Positions 39,450-47,908 are shown, counted from the first letter of the stretch. The stretch: 64,000 nt of DNA from Gordonia sp. X0973 (GCF_013348785.1 NZ_CP054691.1:1302001-1366000), one strand, 5' to 3'. Notes: a model not told the origin generated them from the letters alone. Program-made: numbers and translations.

Positions 39450-40592
39450 ATGGCTGATAATTCCCCCTGGTCCAATGATGAACTGCGCGCCCTCCGCGAG
39501 ATGGCCCGCGCCTTCTGCGAGAAGGAAATCGAGCCCAACGGCGAGAAGTTCCGCGAGCAGCACCACGTCGACCGCGACCTGTGGAACAAGGCCGGCGAGG
39601 TCGGTCTGCTGTGCATGTCGATCCCCGAGGAGTACGGCGGCGGTGGCGGCACCTTCGCGCACGAGGCCGTCCTGATGGAGGAGCAGTCGCGCATCGCCGA
39701 TTCGTCGTGGGGCGTGAGCCTGCACAACGGAATCGTCGCCCACTACCTGCTGGCGTACGGCTCGGAGGACCAGAAGCGCAAGTGGCTGCCGAAGATGGCC
39801 TCCGGCGAGGTCGTCGGAGCCATCGCGATGACCGAGCCCGGCACCGGCTCGGACCTCCAGAGCGTGAAGACCAAGGCCATCAAGGATGGCGACGACTACG
39901 TGATCGACGGGTCGAAGACCTTCATCACCAACGGCGGACAGGCCGACCTGATCATCGTGGTCGCCAAGACCGACCCCAACGAGGGCGCCAAGGGCATCTC
40001 GTTGATCCTCGTCGAGGCCGACCGCGAGGGCTTCAGCCGCGGGCGCGTCCTGGACAAGATCGGTCAGCGCGGCCAGGACACCTCGGAATTGAACTTCGAG
40101 GGCGTGCGCGTGCCGCAGTCGAACCTGCTCGGCACCGAGGAGGGGCAGGGCTTCATCCAGCTGATGCAGCAGCTGCCGCAGGAGCGCCTCATCATCGCGG
40201 TCACCTCGGTGGCCGGCATGGAGGCGGCCATCGAGCAGACGCTGGCCTACACCAAGGAGCGCGAGGCCTTCGGCCGGCCGGTGTTCTCCTTTCAGAACAC
40301 GAAGTTCAAGCTCGCCGAGTGCGCCACGGAGGCCAAGATCGGGCGGGTGTTCGTCGACGACTGCATCGTCAAGCACATCAAGGGCGAACTCGACATCCCG
40401 ACCGTGGCGATGGCGAAATGGTGGACCAGCGACCGCTCGCAGGTCGTCGCCGACGAGTGCCTGCAGCTGTTCGGCGGCTACGGCTACATGAACGAGTACC
40501 CGATCGCGCGCATGTGGGCCGACAACCGCGTGCAGAAGATCTACGCCGGCACGAACGAGATCATGAAGGAGATCATCGCGCGGTCGTTGTGA
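39450..40592 (+). CDS. acyl-CoA dehydrogenase (long-chain/LCAD-like)
   Basis: FAD enzyme of 380 aa introducing the 2,3 double bond in acyl-CoA beta-oxidation. Signatures: [39 protein letters not shown] and [16 protein letters not shown]. The place of the usual catalytic Glu (YEGT) is Ala, as in long-chain and isovaleryl enzymes; the alternative base would be Glu262 in AAIEQTLAY, which lines up with the LCAD catalytic Glu. A 15-bp tandem duplication overlaps the stop codon. No beta-oxidation partner is adjacent. Confidence 0.9.
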   Translation: MADNSPWSNDELRALREMARAFCEKEIEPNGEKFREQHHVDRDLWNKAGEVGLLCMSIPEEYGGGGGTFAHEAVLMEEQSRIADSSWGVSLHNGIVAHYLLAYGSEDQKRKWLPKMASGEVVGAIAMTEPGTGSDLQSVKTKAIKDGDDYVIDGSKTFITNGGQADLIIVVAKTDPNEGAKGISLILVEADREGFSRGRVLDKIGQRGQDTSELNFEGVRVPQSNLLGTEEGQGFIQLMQQLPQERLIIAVTSVAGMEAAIEQTLAYTKEREAFGRPVFSFQNTKFKLAECATEAKIGRVFVDDCIVKHIKGELDIPTVAMAKWWTSDRSQVVADECLQLFGGYGYMNEYPIARMWADNRVQKIYAGTNEIMKEIIARSL

Positions 40593-40611
40593 TCACGGTC
40601 GTTGTGATCAC
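40582..40611 (+). repeat. two tandem 15-bp repeats across a stop codon
   Basis: GGTCGTTGTGATCAC occurs twice in direct tandem. The first unit contains the acyl-CoA dehydrogenase stop; the second is just downstream and in the same frame, giving a back-up stop. Confidence 0.85.
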
Positions 40612-40670
40612 GCGGCGTCACGGTTGCGTTTCGGCCCCGCGTCGCTGGTCAGTGCCCGGAACCGACCCGC

Positions 40671-40676
40671 TACTCT
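40671..40676 (+). promoter_or_regulatory. -10 element (TACTCT) for the DUF4185 gene
   Basis: TACTCT lies 8 bases before the ATG with no Shine-Dalgarno sequence, matching the leaderless pattern seen elsewhere in the window. Confidence 0.4.
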
Positions 40677-40684
40677 AGGGATCC

Positions 40685-42169
40685 ATGGCTGGTTCGATAC
40701 CGCGCTTGCTGCTGTTCGGTGTGACTGCGGGGCTCGTCGCGACCCTGGTCGCGCCCGGTAGCGTCGTCGCGGCGCGTGCGTTGCCCAGTTCGGGCTGCGT
40801 CAACGATCTGCCGGTGAAACCCCGGCCGGGGCGGCCGGGTGCGCTGCTCCCGCCGGAGTTCCGGTTCGAACTCCCGTATCCGCGGTTGCGCCCGGTTCCC
40901 GAGCCGGGGCCGAAACAGAAGCCGGTGCGCATCGAGTCGCAGCAGCCGCCGAAGCGGGACAAGCGCTGCGTCGACCCGTGCCCGGATCTCACCAATCCGA
41001 AGAAGCCGGCGCCGGGGGCCACCGGCTCGTTGGGCAGCCTCGCCGCGCCGAAGCTCACCTTCAAGCTCAAGCCGATCGACATCCCGTATCCGGTGCCGAA
41101 TCCGAATCCGCCGTCGATCCCGCCGCCGCCTCCCGCGGTTCACCCCGGGGCCGACGCCGCTCCGCTGGCGCGCGCGCCGCACACCCCGCGGGTGCGGTGG
41201 GTGCGCTGGGTGTCGACGCTGACCGGCAAGGGTTCGACGAGTCGGACCGACAAGCGGTGGCAGGTGATGGGCACCGACCTGGGCATCATGTGGGAGTCGC
41301 GGCCCGGTCAGATCGCCATCGCGTTCGGCGACACCTTCGGCAAGGGCTTCAACCCGCCGGGTGCCAACGGCGGAGACTGGCGCAGCAACATCATCGGCTT
41401 CAGCTCCGACAGGCAGCTGGCCAAGGGGATGTCGATCGACACGATGATCCAGGACAGCCGCTGCCATGCGGTGCAGGTCGTCGACGCCCGCCACATCAAC
41501 TACTACGAGCTGACGACGATCCCCACGTCGGGCTTCGCCATCGGCGACCGGCAGTTCATGACCTACATGTCGATCCGTGCGTGGGGACCGATCCCGGGCG
41601 TCTGGCTGACCAACTACGGTGGCCTGGCCTATTCCGACGACAACGGTTCGACCTGGACGCGCGATCCGTACCTGCGTTGGGACAACGTCTTCGGCACCTC
41701 GCAGTTCCAGGTGGCCTCGATGGTCCCCGAGGGCGACTACGTGTACATGTTCGGGACGCCCAACTCGCGACTCGGCTCGCTCGGCCTGGCCCGGGTGCGC
41801 AAGGAGGACGTGCTCAACAAGACCGCCTACCAGTATTGGCGCGACGGCCGCTGGGTGCCCTCGCGCGACGGCAATGCCGCGTCGGTCCTCTTCGGCGGAC
41901 CCACCGGGGAGCTCTCGGTGCGCTACAACGCGTCGACCAAGCGCTGGGAGATGACCTACCTCGACGTGGCCCAGGGCGCGATCGTCATGCGGACCGCCCG
42001 CGAGCCGCAGGGGGCGTGGTCGGCACCGGCCAAACTGGTCGATTCCGGCCAGCGGTCCCAGCTCTACGGCGGGTTCATCCATCCGTGGTCCACCGGGAGC
42101 GATCTGTACTTCACGCTCAGCCAGTGGTCGACCTACAACGTCAGCCTCATGCACGCCAAGGTGTACTGA
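40685..42169 (+). CDS. exported DUF4185 protein, putative GH183-type D-arabinan hydrolase
   Basis: A 494-aa protein with a signal peptide (LLLFGVTAGLVATLVAPGSVVAA), a Pro-rich spacer to about residue 160 with a Cys pair, then a DUF4185 five-bladed propeller-like domain. MGTDLGIMW and AFGDTFGKG place two Asp residues 18 apart, the same spacing as the catalytic pair I recall for GH183 endo-D-arabinanases of this family. A role in trimming arabinogalactan or lipoarabinomannan of the own cell wall is therefore plausible but inferred. Repeats of SDDNGSTW type support a propeller. Confidence 0.82.
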   Translation: MAGSIPRLLLFGVTAGLVATLVAPGSVVAARALPSSGCVNDLPVKPRPGRPGALLPPEFRFELPYPRLRPVPEPGPKQKPVRIESQQPPKRDKRCVDPCPDLTNPKKPAPGATGSLGSLAAPKLTFKLKPIDIPYPVPNPNPPSIPPPPPAVHPGADAAPLARAPHTPRVRWVRWVSTLTGKGSTSRTDKRWQVMGTDLGIMWESRPGQIAIAFGDTFGKGFNPPGANGGDWRSNIIGFSSDRQLAKGMSIDTMIQDSRCHAVQVVDARHINYYELTTIPTSGFAIGDRQFMTYMSIRAWGPIPGVWLTNYGGLAYSDDNGSTWTRDPYLRWDNVFGTSQFQVASMVPEGDYVYMFGTPNSRLGSLGLARVRKEDVLNKTAYQYWRDGRWVPSRDGNAASVLFGGPTGELSVRYNASTKRWEMTYLDVAQGAIVMRTAREPQGAWSAPAKLVDSGQRSQLYGGFIHPWSTGSDLYFTLSQWSTYNVSLMHAKVY

Positions 42170-42284
42170 GCCCGCGCGCTGTTTGCAGCTTCCTGTAATG
42201 CCGATACAGGATTGCCTATACCTCGCTATGCTTCGGCCAGAGTTCGCATCGTCGGTGCGAACCCGTCGTGGAGAGGTGATCGAA

Positions 42285-42533
42285 ATGACCGCACGGTACA
42301 AGGTGGCGGCCGCCGTGCCGCTGGTGGCGCTCGCGCTGGGGATGGGCGGCGCCGTCGCGGCCGCGGCCCCGCAGAGCGGCGACCCCGGTGGCAAGCCCTG
42401 TCAGAACCAGGACGGCGCCCGTGGCCACTACATGTGGAGCAACACGGGGAACTACTGGTATTGCAACATCGATGTGCGCAACGCCCCGAAGTACAAGAAG
42501 AAGGCGCCGCCCCCGCCGCCGTTCGGTAGCTGA
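42285..42533 (+). CDS. small secreted protein with one Cys/Trp mini-domain
   Basis: An 82-aa protein. A signal peptide (VAAAVPLVALALGMGGAVAAAAP) is followed by a 30-residue mini-domain, GDPGGKPCQNQDGARGHY then MWSNTGNYWYCNI, and a Lys/Pro-rich tail (KKKAPPPPPFGS). The mini-domain recurs twice in the next gene. Two conserved Cys could form a disulfide. GGAGAGGTG precedes the ATG. I do not recognise the family; both genes stand together 26 bases apart. Confidence 0.75.
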   Translation: MTARYKVAAAVPLVALALGMGGAVAAAAPQSGDPGGKPCQNQDGARGHYMWSNTGNYWYCNIDVRNAPKYKKKAPPPPPFGS

Positions 42534-42559
42534 CTGACCGGGTGATGGGAGAGCACAGC

Positions 42560-43060
42560 ATGGGATTCCGATCAACGAGGTGGATGGCCGTCGTCCCGAT
42601 GGCCGCGGCGGTCCTGGTCCTGGGGGCCTGCGGGACGTCGGGCAACGACTCGCCGACGTCGAGTTCGGCGCCGCCGAGCACGCCGTCGTCGGTGCCGACA
42701 TCGCCGGCCGAGGCGCCGGTGCCCGCACCGGTGGCACCCGGCAATCCGGCGCCCGCGCCGAAACCGCAAGGGCGCGACGACGATCCGGGCGGTAAGCCGT
42801 GTACGAACCAGAGTGGGGCTCCGGGCCACTACATCTGGAGCGACAGTTCCAACATGTGGGTCTGCGAGATCACCGGGGACGCACCGCAGCAGCCGCCGGC
42901 GCCGGCCCCAAAGCCGCAGCCGCAGCAGCCGCAGGGGCGCGACGACGATCCGGGCGGTAAGCCGTGCACGGATCAGAGTGGGGCTCCGGGCCACTACATC
43001 TGGAGCGACAGTTCCAACATGTGGGTCTGCGAGATCACCGGGGACGCACCGCAGAACTGA
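42560..43060 (+). CDS. lipoprotein with two near-identical Cys/Trp mini-domains
   Basis: A 166-aa predicted lipoprotein: signal peptide with lipobox LGAC, a Ser/Thr/Pro-rich spacer of about 45 residues, then two copies of a domain reading DDPGGKPC, GAPGHYIWSDSSNMWVC, EITGDAP, joined by a Pro/Gln-rich linker. The DNA of the copies is nearly identical, so the duplication is recent or kept uniform. The start at 42560 has GGGAGAG upstream; codons at 42542 and 42545 are less likely. No function is known to me; the upstream gene encodes one more copy. Confidence 0.8.
   Translation: MGFRSTRWMAVVPMAAAVLVLGACGTSGNDSPTSSSAPPSTPSSVPTSPAEAPVPAPVAPGNPAPAPKPQGRDDDPGGKPCTNQSGAPGHYIWSDSSNMWVCEITGDAPQQPPAPAPKPQPQQPQGRDDDPGGKPCTDQSGAPGHYIWSDSSNMWVCEITGDAPQN
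42771..42889 (+). repeat. 119-bp internal repeat, copy 1
   Basis: Encodes the first mini-domain of the lipoprotein. It matches 42936-43054 with 3 mismatches, at an offset of 165 bases. Confidence 0.93.
42936..43054 (+). repeat. 119-bp internal repeat, copy 2
   Basis: Second mini-domain copy. The three differences from copy 1 are clustered at the residues just after the first conserved Cys. Confidence 0.93.
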
Positions 43061-43066
43061 TCGCGT

Positions 43067-43110
43067 CACCACCGCTGTTCGTCAACATAGGTTGACGAAC
43101 AGCGGTGGTG
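43067..43110. terminator. 20-bp perfect-stem palindrome (terminator or operator)
   Basis: The left arm CACCACCGCTGTTCGTCAAC pairs exactly with the right arm around the loop ATAG. It begins 6 bases after the lipoprotein stop and ends shortly before the HTH gene, so it may end the first transcript, serve as an operator for the small HTH protein, or both. Confidence 0.65.
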
Positions 43111-43127
43111 TGTGCATGCTGGAGCGC

Positions 43128-43331
43128 ATGAGGACAGCAGTGGGGAACGACGACGGCGAGACGCCGATCGAGGCGCTGGCCCGCGTCGCCGGGTTGCGCC
43201 AGGAGGTCGCACGGGCCGAGGAGGTCGCCGTGCGCCGCGCGCGCCTGGCCGGCATGTCCTGGGCGGAGATCGGATTGCTCCTGGGCGTCTCGAAACAGGC
43301 GATGCACAAGAAGTACCGGAAGGTCGGCTGA
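43128..43331 (+). CDS. small helix-turn-helix protein
   Basis: A 67-aa protein: a helical N-terminal segment (IEALARVAGLRQEVARAEEVAVRRARLAG) followed by a helix-turn-helix of the sigma-4/Hin type, MSWAEIGLLLGVSKQAMHKKYRKVG. It would bind DNA and might regulate its neighbours; the palindrome just upstream is a candidate site. An in-frame ATG at 43116 is an alternative start. The hydrolase gene follows after 4 bases. Confidence 0.75.
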   Translation: MRTAVGNDDGETPIEALARVAGLRQEVARAEEVAVRRARLAGMSWAEIGLLLGVSKQAMHKKYRKVG

Positions 43332-43335
43332 GGCC

Positions 43336-44298
43336 GTGGGTGCGTCGCGTCGCGGTTCGCTGGCTGTCGGGCTGGGCTGTCTGATCCTGGCGCTCGGATC
43401 GGCCCAGGGCGTCGGCCCGGCCTCGGCACGCCCGACGCTGCCCGTCGACTATTCCTTTGCCAGCGGGATCCGCGCCGAATTGGCGCATCCCGGTGGATCG
43501 CTACCCGGGACCAACGACTTCGGTTGCCGCCCGGGCGAACGTCATCCGCGCCCGGTGGTCCTCGTCCATGGCAGCGGGGGCGGTGGGCAGACGAATTGGG
43601 GAACCCTGGCGCCCGTCCTCGTCAACGCCGGCTACTGCGTCTTCGCGCCGACCTACGGGGCGATGTCGACCGTGTGGCCGGCCTCGGCGCTCGGTGGGCT
43701 CGGTCCCAAGCCGGACAGTGCGTGGGACCTCAAGGCCTTCCTCGACCGGGTGCTGCGCGCCACCGGGGCCGCGCAGGTCGACATCGTCGGGCATTCGCTG
43801 GGAACCGAGATCCCGACCTATTGGATGAAGTACCTCGGCGGCCGGGGAAAGGTCGGCGCCTATGTGTCACTGGCGCCCTATTGGCGCCAGGGTCCCGACG
43901 ACGACGATGCCCGCGGGGAGGCCATCGCCGCCTTCCGGCGGGGGTTGGGAATCCCGGAACCGACGCGCCCACCCTGTGCGACCTGCGCGGATCCGCCGGC
44001 GGACGCGTCTTTCAACGCCGCGGTCCGGCGACCGACGCCGTACCTGAGCGGGGTCCGCTATACCAACATCGTGACGCGCGACGACGAGATCGTCACCCCC
44101 TATACGGCCGGGATCCTCCCCGGCCCGCCAGGGACGTCGGTGCGCAATACCGTCGTGCAGGACGGGTGCCCGATCGACCACTCCGGGCATGCCGCCCTCG
44201 TCGCGTCGCGGCGCTCGGCGGCACTGGTGCTCAACGCCCTGGAGCCCGCCCGCCCGCGTCCGGTGCCCTGCGAGCGGGTCGAGGAGCCGTTGGGCTGA
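43336..44298 (+). CDS. exported alpha/beta-hydrolase (lipase-like)
   Basis: A 320-aa secreted esterase/lipase. A signal peptide ends near GPASARP; then VVLVHGSGGGGQTNW (oxyanion loop), the nucleophile elbow VGHSLGTEIP, an acidic candidate in VTRDDEIVTPY and a His in CPIDHSGHAAL complete a likely triad. CATCADPP and other Cys suggest disulfides. It resembles the LipA/EstA-type triacylglycerol lipases of actinobacteria. A GTG start at 43336 lies 4 bases after the HTH gene, so they may be co-transcribed. Confidence 0.86.
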   Translation: MGASRRGSLAVGLGCLILALGSAQGVGPASARPTLPVDYSFASGIRAELAHPGGSLPGTNDFGCRPGERHPRPVVLVHGSGGGGQTNWGTLAPVLVNAGYCVFAPTYGAMSTVWPASALGGLGPKPDSAWDLKAFLDRVLRATGAAQVDIVGHSLGTEIPTYWMKYLGGRGKVGAYVSLAPYWRQGPDDDDARGEAIAAFRRGLGIPEPTRPPCATCADPPADASFNAAVRRPTPYLSGVRYTNIVTRDDEIVTPYTAGILPGPPGTSVRNTVVQDGCPIDHSGHAALVASRRSAALVLNALEPARPRPVPCERVEEPLG

Positions 44299-44411
44299 TG
44301 TGAGGTAAGTCATACCCATGGGCTGAGCAGTGGCAAGGCGCCATCTGGGATGACCGATTTTCGATCGGGCGTGACTAAGGTCCCGGTCGGTGGTTACGGT
44401 CGGAGACAGGT

Positions 44412-44921
44412 ATGAGGCTGTCACAGACAAGCGCGACCACGAATAGCGAGACGGTGACCTTGCGGTCACCGCGGATCTCCGATGGTGCGGCGATGCACCG
44501 CCTCGCCGAAGCCACCGGCGTCCTCGACGCCAACACCCTGTACGCCTATGTGCTGTGGTGTCACGACTTCGCGGCGACATCGGTCGTCGCCGAGGTCGAC
44601 GGCGAGTTCGCCGGCTTCGTCACCGGCTATCGCAAACCCGACGACCCGTCGATCCTCATGGTGTGGCAGGTGGCCGTCGACGAGAGGTTCCGCGGCCGGG
44701 GGATCGGGGCGCGGATGCTGCACGGCCTCCTCGACGCGGTCGCCGATTCCGGGTGCCGCGCGCTGCACACCACGATCAGCCCCGACAACGACGCGTCGCA
44801 GCGCCTCTTCGCCTCCGTCGCGCAGCGGCGCGGACTCAGCCTGTCGCGCCGACCGCTGTTCGCGGCGGCGGATCTCGGCGGCGCCCACGAACCCGAGGAT
44901 CTCTACGTCCTCGCCCCATAG
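44412..44921 (+). CDS. ectA: L-2,4-diaminobutyrate acetyltransferase
   Basis: GNAT-family enzyme, 169 aa, that acetylates diaminobutyrate in the second step of ectoine synthesis. The acetyl-CoA site reads VDERFRGRGIGARMLHGLL, and TTISPDNDASQRLF is characteristic of EctA. It heads the ectABC operon; the leader 44299-44411 contains a small inverted repeat (CCGAT, 5 bases, ATCGG at 44354-44368). ectB follows after 71 bases. Confidence 0.94.
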   Translation: MRLSQTSATTNSETVTLRSPRISDGAAMHRLAEATGVLDANTLYAYVLWCHDFAATSVVAEVDGEFAGFVTGYRKPDDPSILMVWQVAVDERFRGRGIGARMLHGLLDAVADSGCRALHTTISPDNDASQRLFASVAQRRGLSLSRRPLFAAADLGGAHEPEDLYVLAP

Positions 44922-44992
44922 TCACTTCGGCGGACGGGGACCGCCACAGCTACGAAACCAGTGTTGATACGAAACCGAAAGAGGAATTTTCG

Positions 44993-46279
44993 ATGCAAAT
45001 CCTGTCGAATCCGGTGACCGAGCAAGTGTTCACCGAGCATGAATCCGAAGTCCGCAGCTATTGCCGCAACTGGCCGACGGTGTTCAGCCGCGCCAAGGGC
45101 GTCTGGCTGACCGACGTCGACGGCAAGCGCTACCTGGACTTCTTCGCCGGCGCCGGTGCGCTCAACTACGGCCACAACAACCCGGCCCTCAAAGGCCCGC
45201 TGATGGAGTACCTCGCCCGCGACGGGATCACCCACGCGTTGGACATGTACACCGAGGCCAAGGGAGAGTTCCTGCAGGCCTTCCACGAGCTGATCCTGGA
45301 GCCGCGCGGCCTGGACTACAAGGTGCAGTTCCCCGGCCCGACCGGGACGAACGCCGTCGAGTCCGCCCTCAAGCTGGCCCGCAAGGTGACCGGTCGCGAG
45401 TCGATCATCAGCTTCACCAACGCCTTCCACGGCATGACGCTTGGCTCGCTCTCGGTGACCGGCAACTCCATGAAACGCGCCGGGGCCGGCATCCCGCTGG
45501 TCCATGCGACACCGATGCCCTTCGACAACTACTTCGGCGGCGTCACCGAGGACTTCGGCTGGTTTGAGCGGGTCCTCGACGACTCGGGCAGCGGGCTGAA
45601 CCGGCCGGCGGCGGTGATCGTCGAGACCGTGCAGGGCGAGGGCGGCGTCAACGTGGCACGTGCCCAGTGGCTGCGCGCGCTGCAGGAGCTGTGCCGCCGC
45701 CGCGAGATCCTGCTCATCGTCGACGACGTGCAGATGGGCTGCGGGCGCACCGGCTCGTTCTTCTCCTTCGAGGAGGCGGGCATCGTGCCGGACATCGTGA
45801 CGCTGTCCAAGTCGATCGGCGGCTACGGCCTGCCGATGGCGCTCACCCTCATCCGGCCCGACCTGGACGTCTGGGGGCCGGGGGAGCACAACGGCACGTT
45901 CCGCGGCAACAACCCGGCGTTCATCACCGCGACCGCGGCGTTGCGCGAATACTGGTCCGACGACCGGCTCGCCCGCGAGGTGATCGCCAAGGGCGATCGC
46001 ATCGCCACCGCGTTCACCGAGCTGTGCGAGAAGCACGACGGCCTGTCGCACCGCGGGCGCGGCATGGTCCGCGGCCTCGTCTTCGACAACCCCGAAGACG
46101 CCGCCAAGGTGTGTGCGGCCGCGTTCGACGCCGGTCTGCTGACCGAGACCTCCGGCCCCTCCGACGAGGTGGTCAAGCTGTTGCCGCCGCTGACGATCGG
46201 CGTCGACGACCTGGAGGTCGGCCTCGCGATCCTGGCGCAGGCGGTCTCGAGCGTCCTCGCCGGGGAGGTGACCGCATGA
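44993..46279 (+). CDS. ectB: diaminobutyrate-2-oxoglutarate transaminase
   Basis: PLP class III aminotransferase, 428 aa, converting aspartate semialdehyde and glutamate to 2,4-diaminobutyrate, the first step of ectoine synthesis. [44 protein letters not shown] (PLP Asp) and [10 protein letters not shown] (Schiff-base Lys273) are visible. A ribosome site (AAAGAGGAA) precedes the ATG. It overlaps ectC by 4 bases. Confidence 0.95.
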   Translation: MQILSNPVTEQVFTEHESEVRSYCRNWPTVFSRAKGVWLTDVDGKRYLDFFAGAGALNYGHNNPALKGPLMEYLARDGITHALDMYTEAKGEFLQAFHELILEPRGLDYKVQFPGPTGTNAVESALKLARKVTGRESIISFTNAFHGMTLGSLSVTGNSMKRAGAGIPLVHATPMPFDNYFGGVTEDFGWFERVLDDSGSGLNRPAAVIVETVQGEGGVNVARAQWLRALQELCRRREILLIVDDVQMGCGRTGSFFSFEEAGIVPDIVTLSKSIGGYGLPMALTLIRPDLDVWGPGEHNGTFRGNNPAFITATAALREYWSDDRLAREVIAKGDRIATAFTELCEKHDGLSHRGRGMVRGLVFDNPEDAAKVCAAAFDAGLLTETSGPSDEVVKLLPPLTIGVDDLEVGLAILAQAVSSVLAGEVTA

Positions 46280-46671
46280 TCGTCCGCACCACCCGCGACA
46301 TCACCGGGACCGAGCGCGACGTCGCCGATCCGAAGGGCAACTGGCGTTCCAAACGGATCGTCCTCGCCGGCGACGGCGTCGGCTTCTCCTTCCACGAGAC
46401 GACCATCGAGGCGGGCACCGTCAACGAGTTCCACTACGCCAACCACGTCGAAGCGGTGTGGCTGGTCGAGGGGGAGGGGCTGCTCACCAACCGGGAGACC
46501 GGCGAGGTGCACGTCCTCGCTCCGGGGTCGATGTACCTGCTCGACGGGCATGAGCGGCACACCGTCTCCGCGTCGACGCGGATGCGCATGATGTGCGTCT
46601 TCAACCCGCCGGTGGTGGGCACCGAGGTCCACGACGAGAACGGCGTCTACCCGTTGGTCGAATCGGCCTGA
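46276..46671 (+). CDS. ectC: L-ectoine synthase
   Basis: Cupin-fold cyclase, 131 aa, that closes N-acetyl-diaminobutyrate to ectoine. It contains the EctC pattern [25 protein letters not shown], with metal-site residues, and [11 protein letters not shown]. It is the last gene of ectABC; no ectoine hydroxylase (ectD) follows, so 5-hydroxyectoine is not expected from this locus. A strong hairpin closes the operon. Confidence 0.95.
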   Translation: MIVRTTRDITGTERDVADPKGNWRSKRIVLAGDGVGFSFHETTIEAGTVNEFHYANHVEAVWLVEGEGLLTNRETGEVHVLAPGSMYLLDGHERHTVSASTRMRMMCVFNPPVVGTEVHDENGVYPLVESA

Positions 46672-46674
46672 GGC

Positions 46675-46740
46675 TTTCCAACACCGCGACACGGTTTCCA
46701 ACACGAGATGGTGTTGGAAACCGTGTCGCGGTGTTGGAAA
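46675..46740. terminator. 66-nt nested inverted repeat after ectC
   Basis: Arms 46675-46704 and 46711-46740 pair perfectly over 30 bp around the loop GAGATG. Each arm itself holds two direct copies of TTTCCAACAC (or its complement) separated by 10 bases, so alternative shorter hairpins are possible. It lies between the convergent ectC and AI-2E genes, 3 bases past the ectC stop. Confidence 0.8.
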
Positions 46741-46747
46741 CGGGTGC

Positions 46748-47830
46748 TCACGTCACGGCGGCCGCGCGGCGGTGCCGCAGTGCCCGGATCGATTTCATCG
46801 CGGCCGCGAGAACCGGCGCACCCAGGACCATGCCGAGCAGCCCGGCGATGGTGCCGCCGATGATCGTCGCGAGCAGCACCGAGACCGGGTGGAGCTGTAG
46901 CGAGTTGCCCAGCGCCCAGGAGGAGACCGCGCTCTGGATGGTTCCGTTGGAGATGACGAAGGTGGCGCCGATGATCAGGGCCGCGGGCAGGCCGCCGGCG
47001 CCGAAGGCGATGAGCACCGCGAAGACCCCGGTGATCCAGGCGCCCAGGAAGGGGATGAACGAGAGGAAGAAGTAGAGGATGAAGATGGGGATCGCCAGGG
47101 GGACGCGCAGGATCAGCAGCGGCACCATGAAGATCGGCGCCGTGAGCAGTGCGGTGAGCGCGGTACCGCGGAAGTAGCCGCGCACCGAGTCGCGCGAGAG
47201 TCCGACGATCTCGGTGACCGTCTCCTCGTCGAGCGTGGTGGCCCGCGCGATCCAGGCGGGGAACCGGTACCCGTCGCGCAGGGTGAAGAACAGGAAGAAC
47301 ACCGAGAAGAAGATCCCCATGACCAGCGAGACCGCGCCGTAGAAGGTGTGCGTCACCACGCCGAGCACACCCTGGCCGAGCTGGGCGGAATGGCCGTCGA
47401 ACGCGGTGCGCGCCCGTTCCAGCCAAGCCGGGTCGAGGTCGTGTTGCCGCACCCATTCGACGAGGGAGTTCCATCCGGTGGTCAGCTGCCGGGAGATCTC
47501 GGGCACCTGCGCGACGAAGCCGCGGATGACGACGGTGGCCGTCGCCGCGAGGACCAGTACGGCCAGGAGCAGCGTCAGCGCGGTCGCGACGGTCGGCGGC
47601 ACACCGCGGTGGCGCAGGAAACCGGCGACCGGGTCGAGAACCATGCCGAGGATGACCGCGACGACCAGCGGGACCAGGATGCCGCTGACCGCGCTCACCC
47701 CCAGCGATGCGACCACGACGAGGGCGATGACGCCCAGCAGTGCCCAGCTGGCGAGGCCGACCCGTTTGAGGAGGGCCATGATCCCGGTGTCCGGGGCAGG
47801 GGTGCCGGCAACGGCGGTGTCGGCGGTCAT
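46748..47830 (-). CDS. AI-2E family (UPF0118) membrane transporter
   Basis: A polytopic membrane protein of 360 aa with about eight hydrophobic segments. PIFILYFFLSFIPFLGAWITGV and the final helix GTIAGLLGMVLGAPVLAA are typical of the family, whose members include the AI-2 exporter TqsA and some Na+/H+ antiporters. GAGGAG lies upstream of the ATG. Substrate is unknown; it converges on ectC, and a link with osmotic stress is only suggested by position. Confidence 0.87.
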   Translation of the reverse strand: MTADTAVAGTPAPDTGIMALLKRVGLASWALLGVIALVVVASLGVSAVSGILVPLVVAVILGMVLDPVAGFLRHRGVPPTVATALTLLLAVLVLAATATVVIRGFVAQVPEISRQLTTGWNSLVEWVRQHDLDPAWLERARTAFDGHSAQLGQGVLGVVTHTFYGAVSLVMGIFFSVFFLFFTLRDGYRFPAWIARATTLDEETVTEIVGLSRDSVRGYFRGTALTALLTAPIFMVPLLILRVPLAIPIFILYFFLSFIPFLGAWITGVFAVLIAFGAGGLPAALIIGATFVISNGTIQSAVSSWALGNSLQLHPVSVLLATIIGGTIAGLLGMVLGAPVLAAAMKSIRALRHRRAAAVT

Positions 47831-47908
47831 GGGGCTCCTCGGTGTGAGATTTCGCGGTGTTGACCGATTGCGCGCTGAGCCTACGTCACTTTCGGGCGGC
47901 CATCGCGA

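Noticed and set aside
40539..40592. Acyl-CoA dehydrogenase thought to be inactive because YEGT reads YAGT
   Set aside because: Long-chain and isovaleryl enzymes also lack Glu here and use a Glu in an earlier helix; Glu262 occupies that place.
42771..43054. Short CRISPR-like array
   Set aside because: Only two long units, both in frame within a coding sequence and encoding a protein domain. No CRISPR array or cas gene was seen anywhere.
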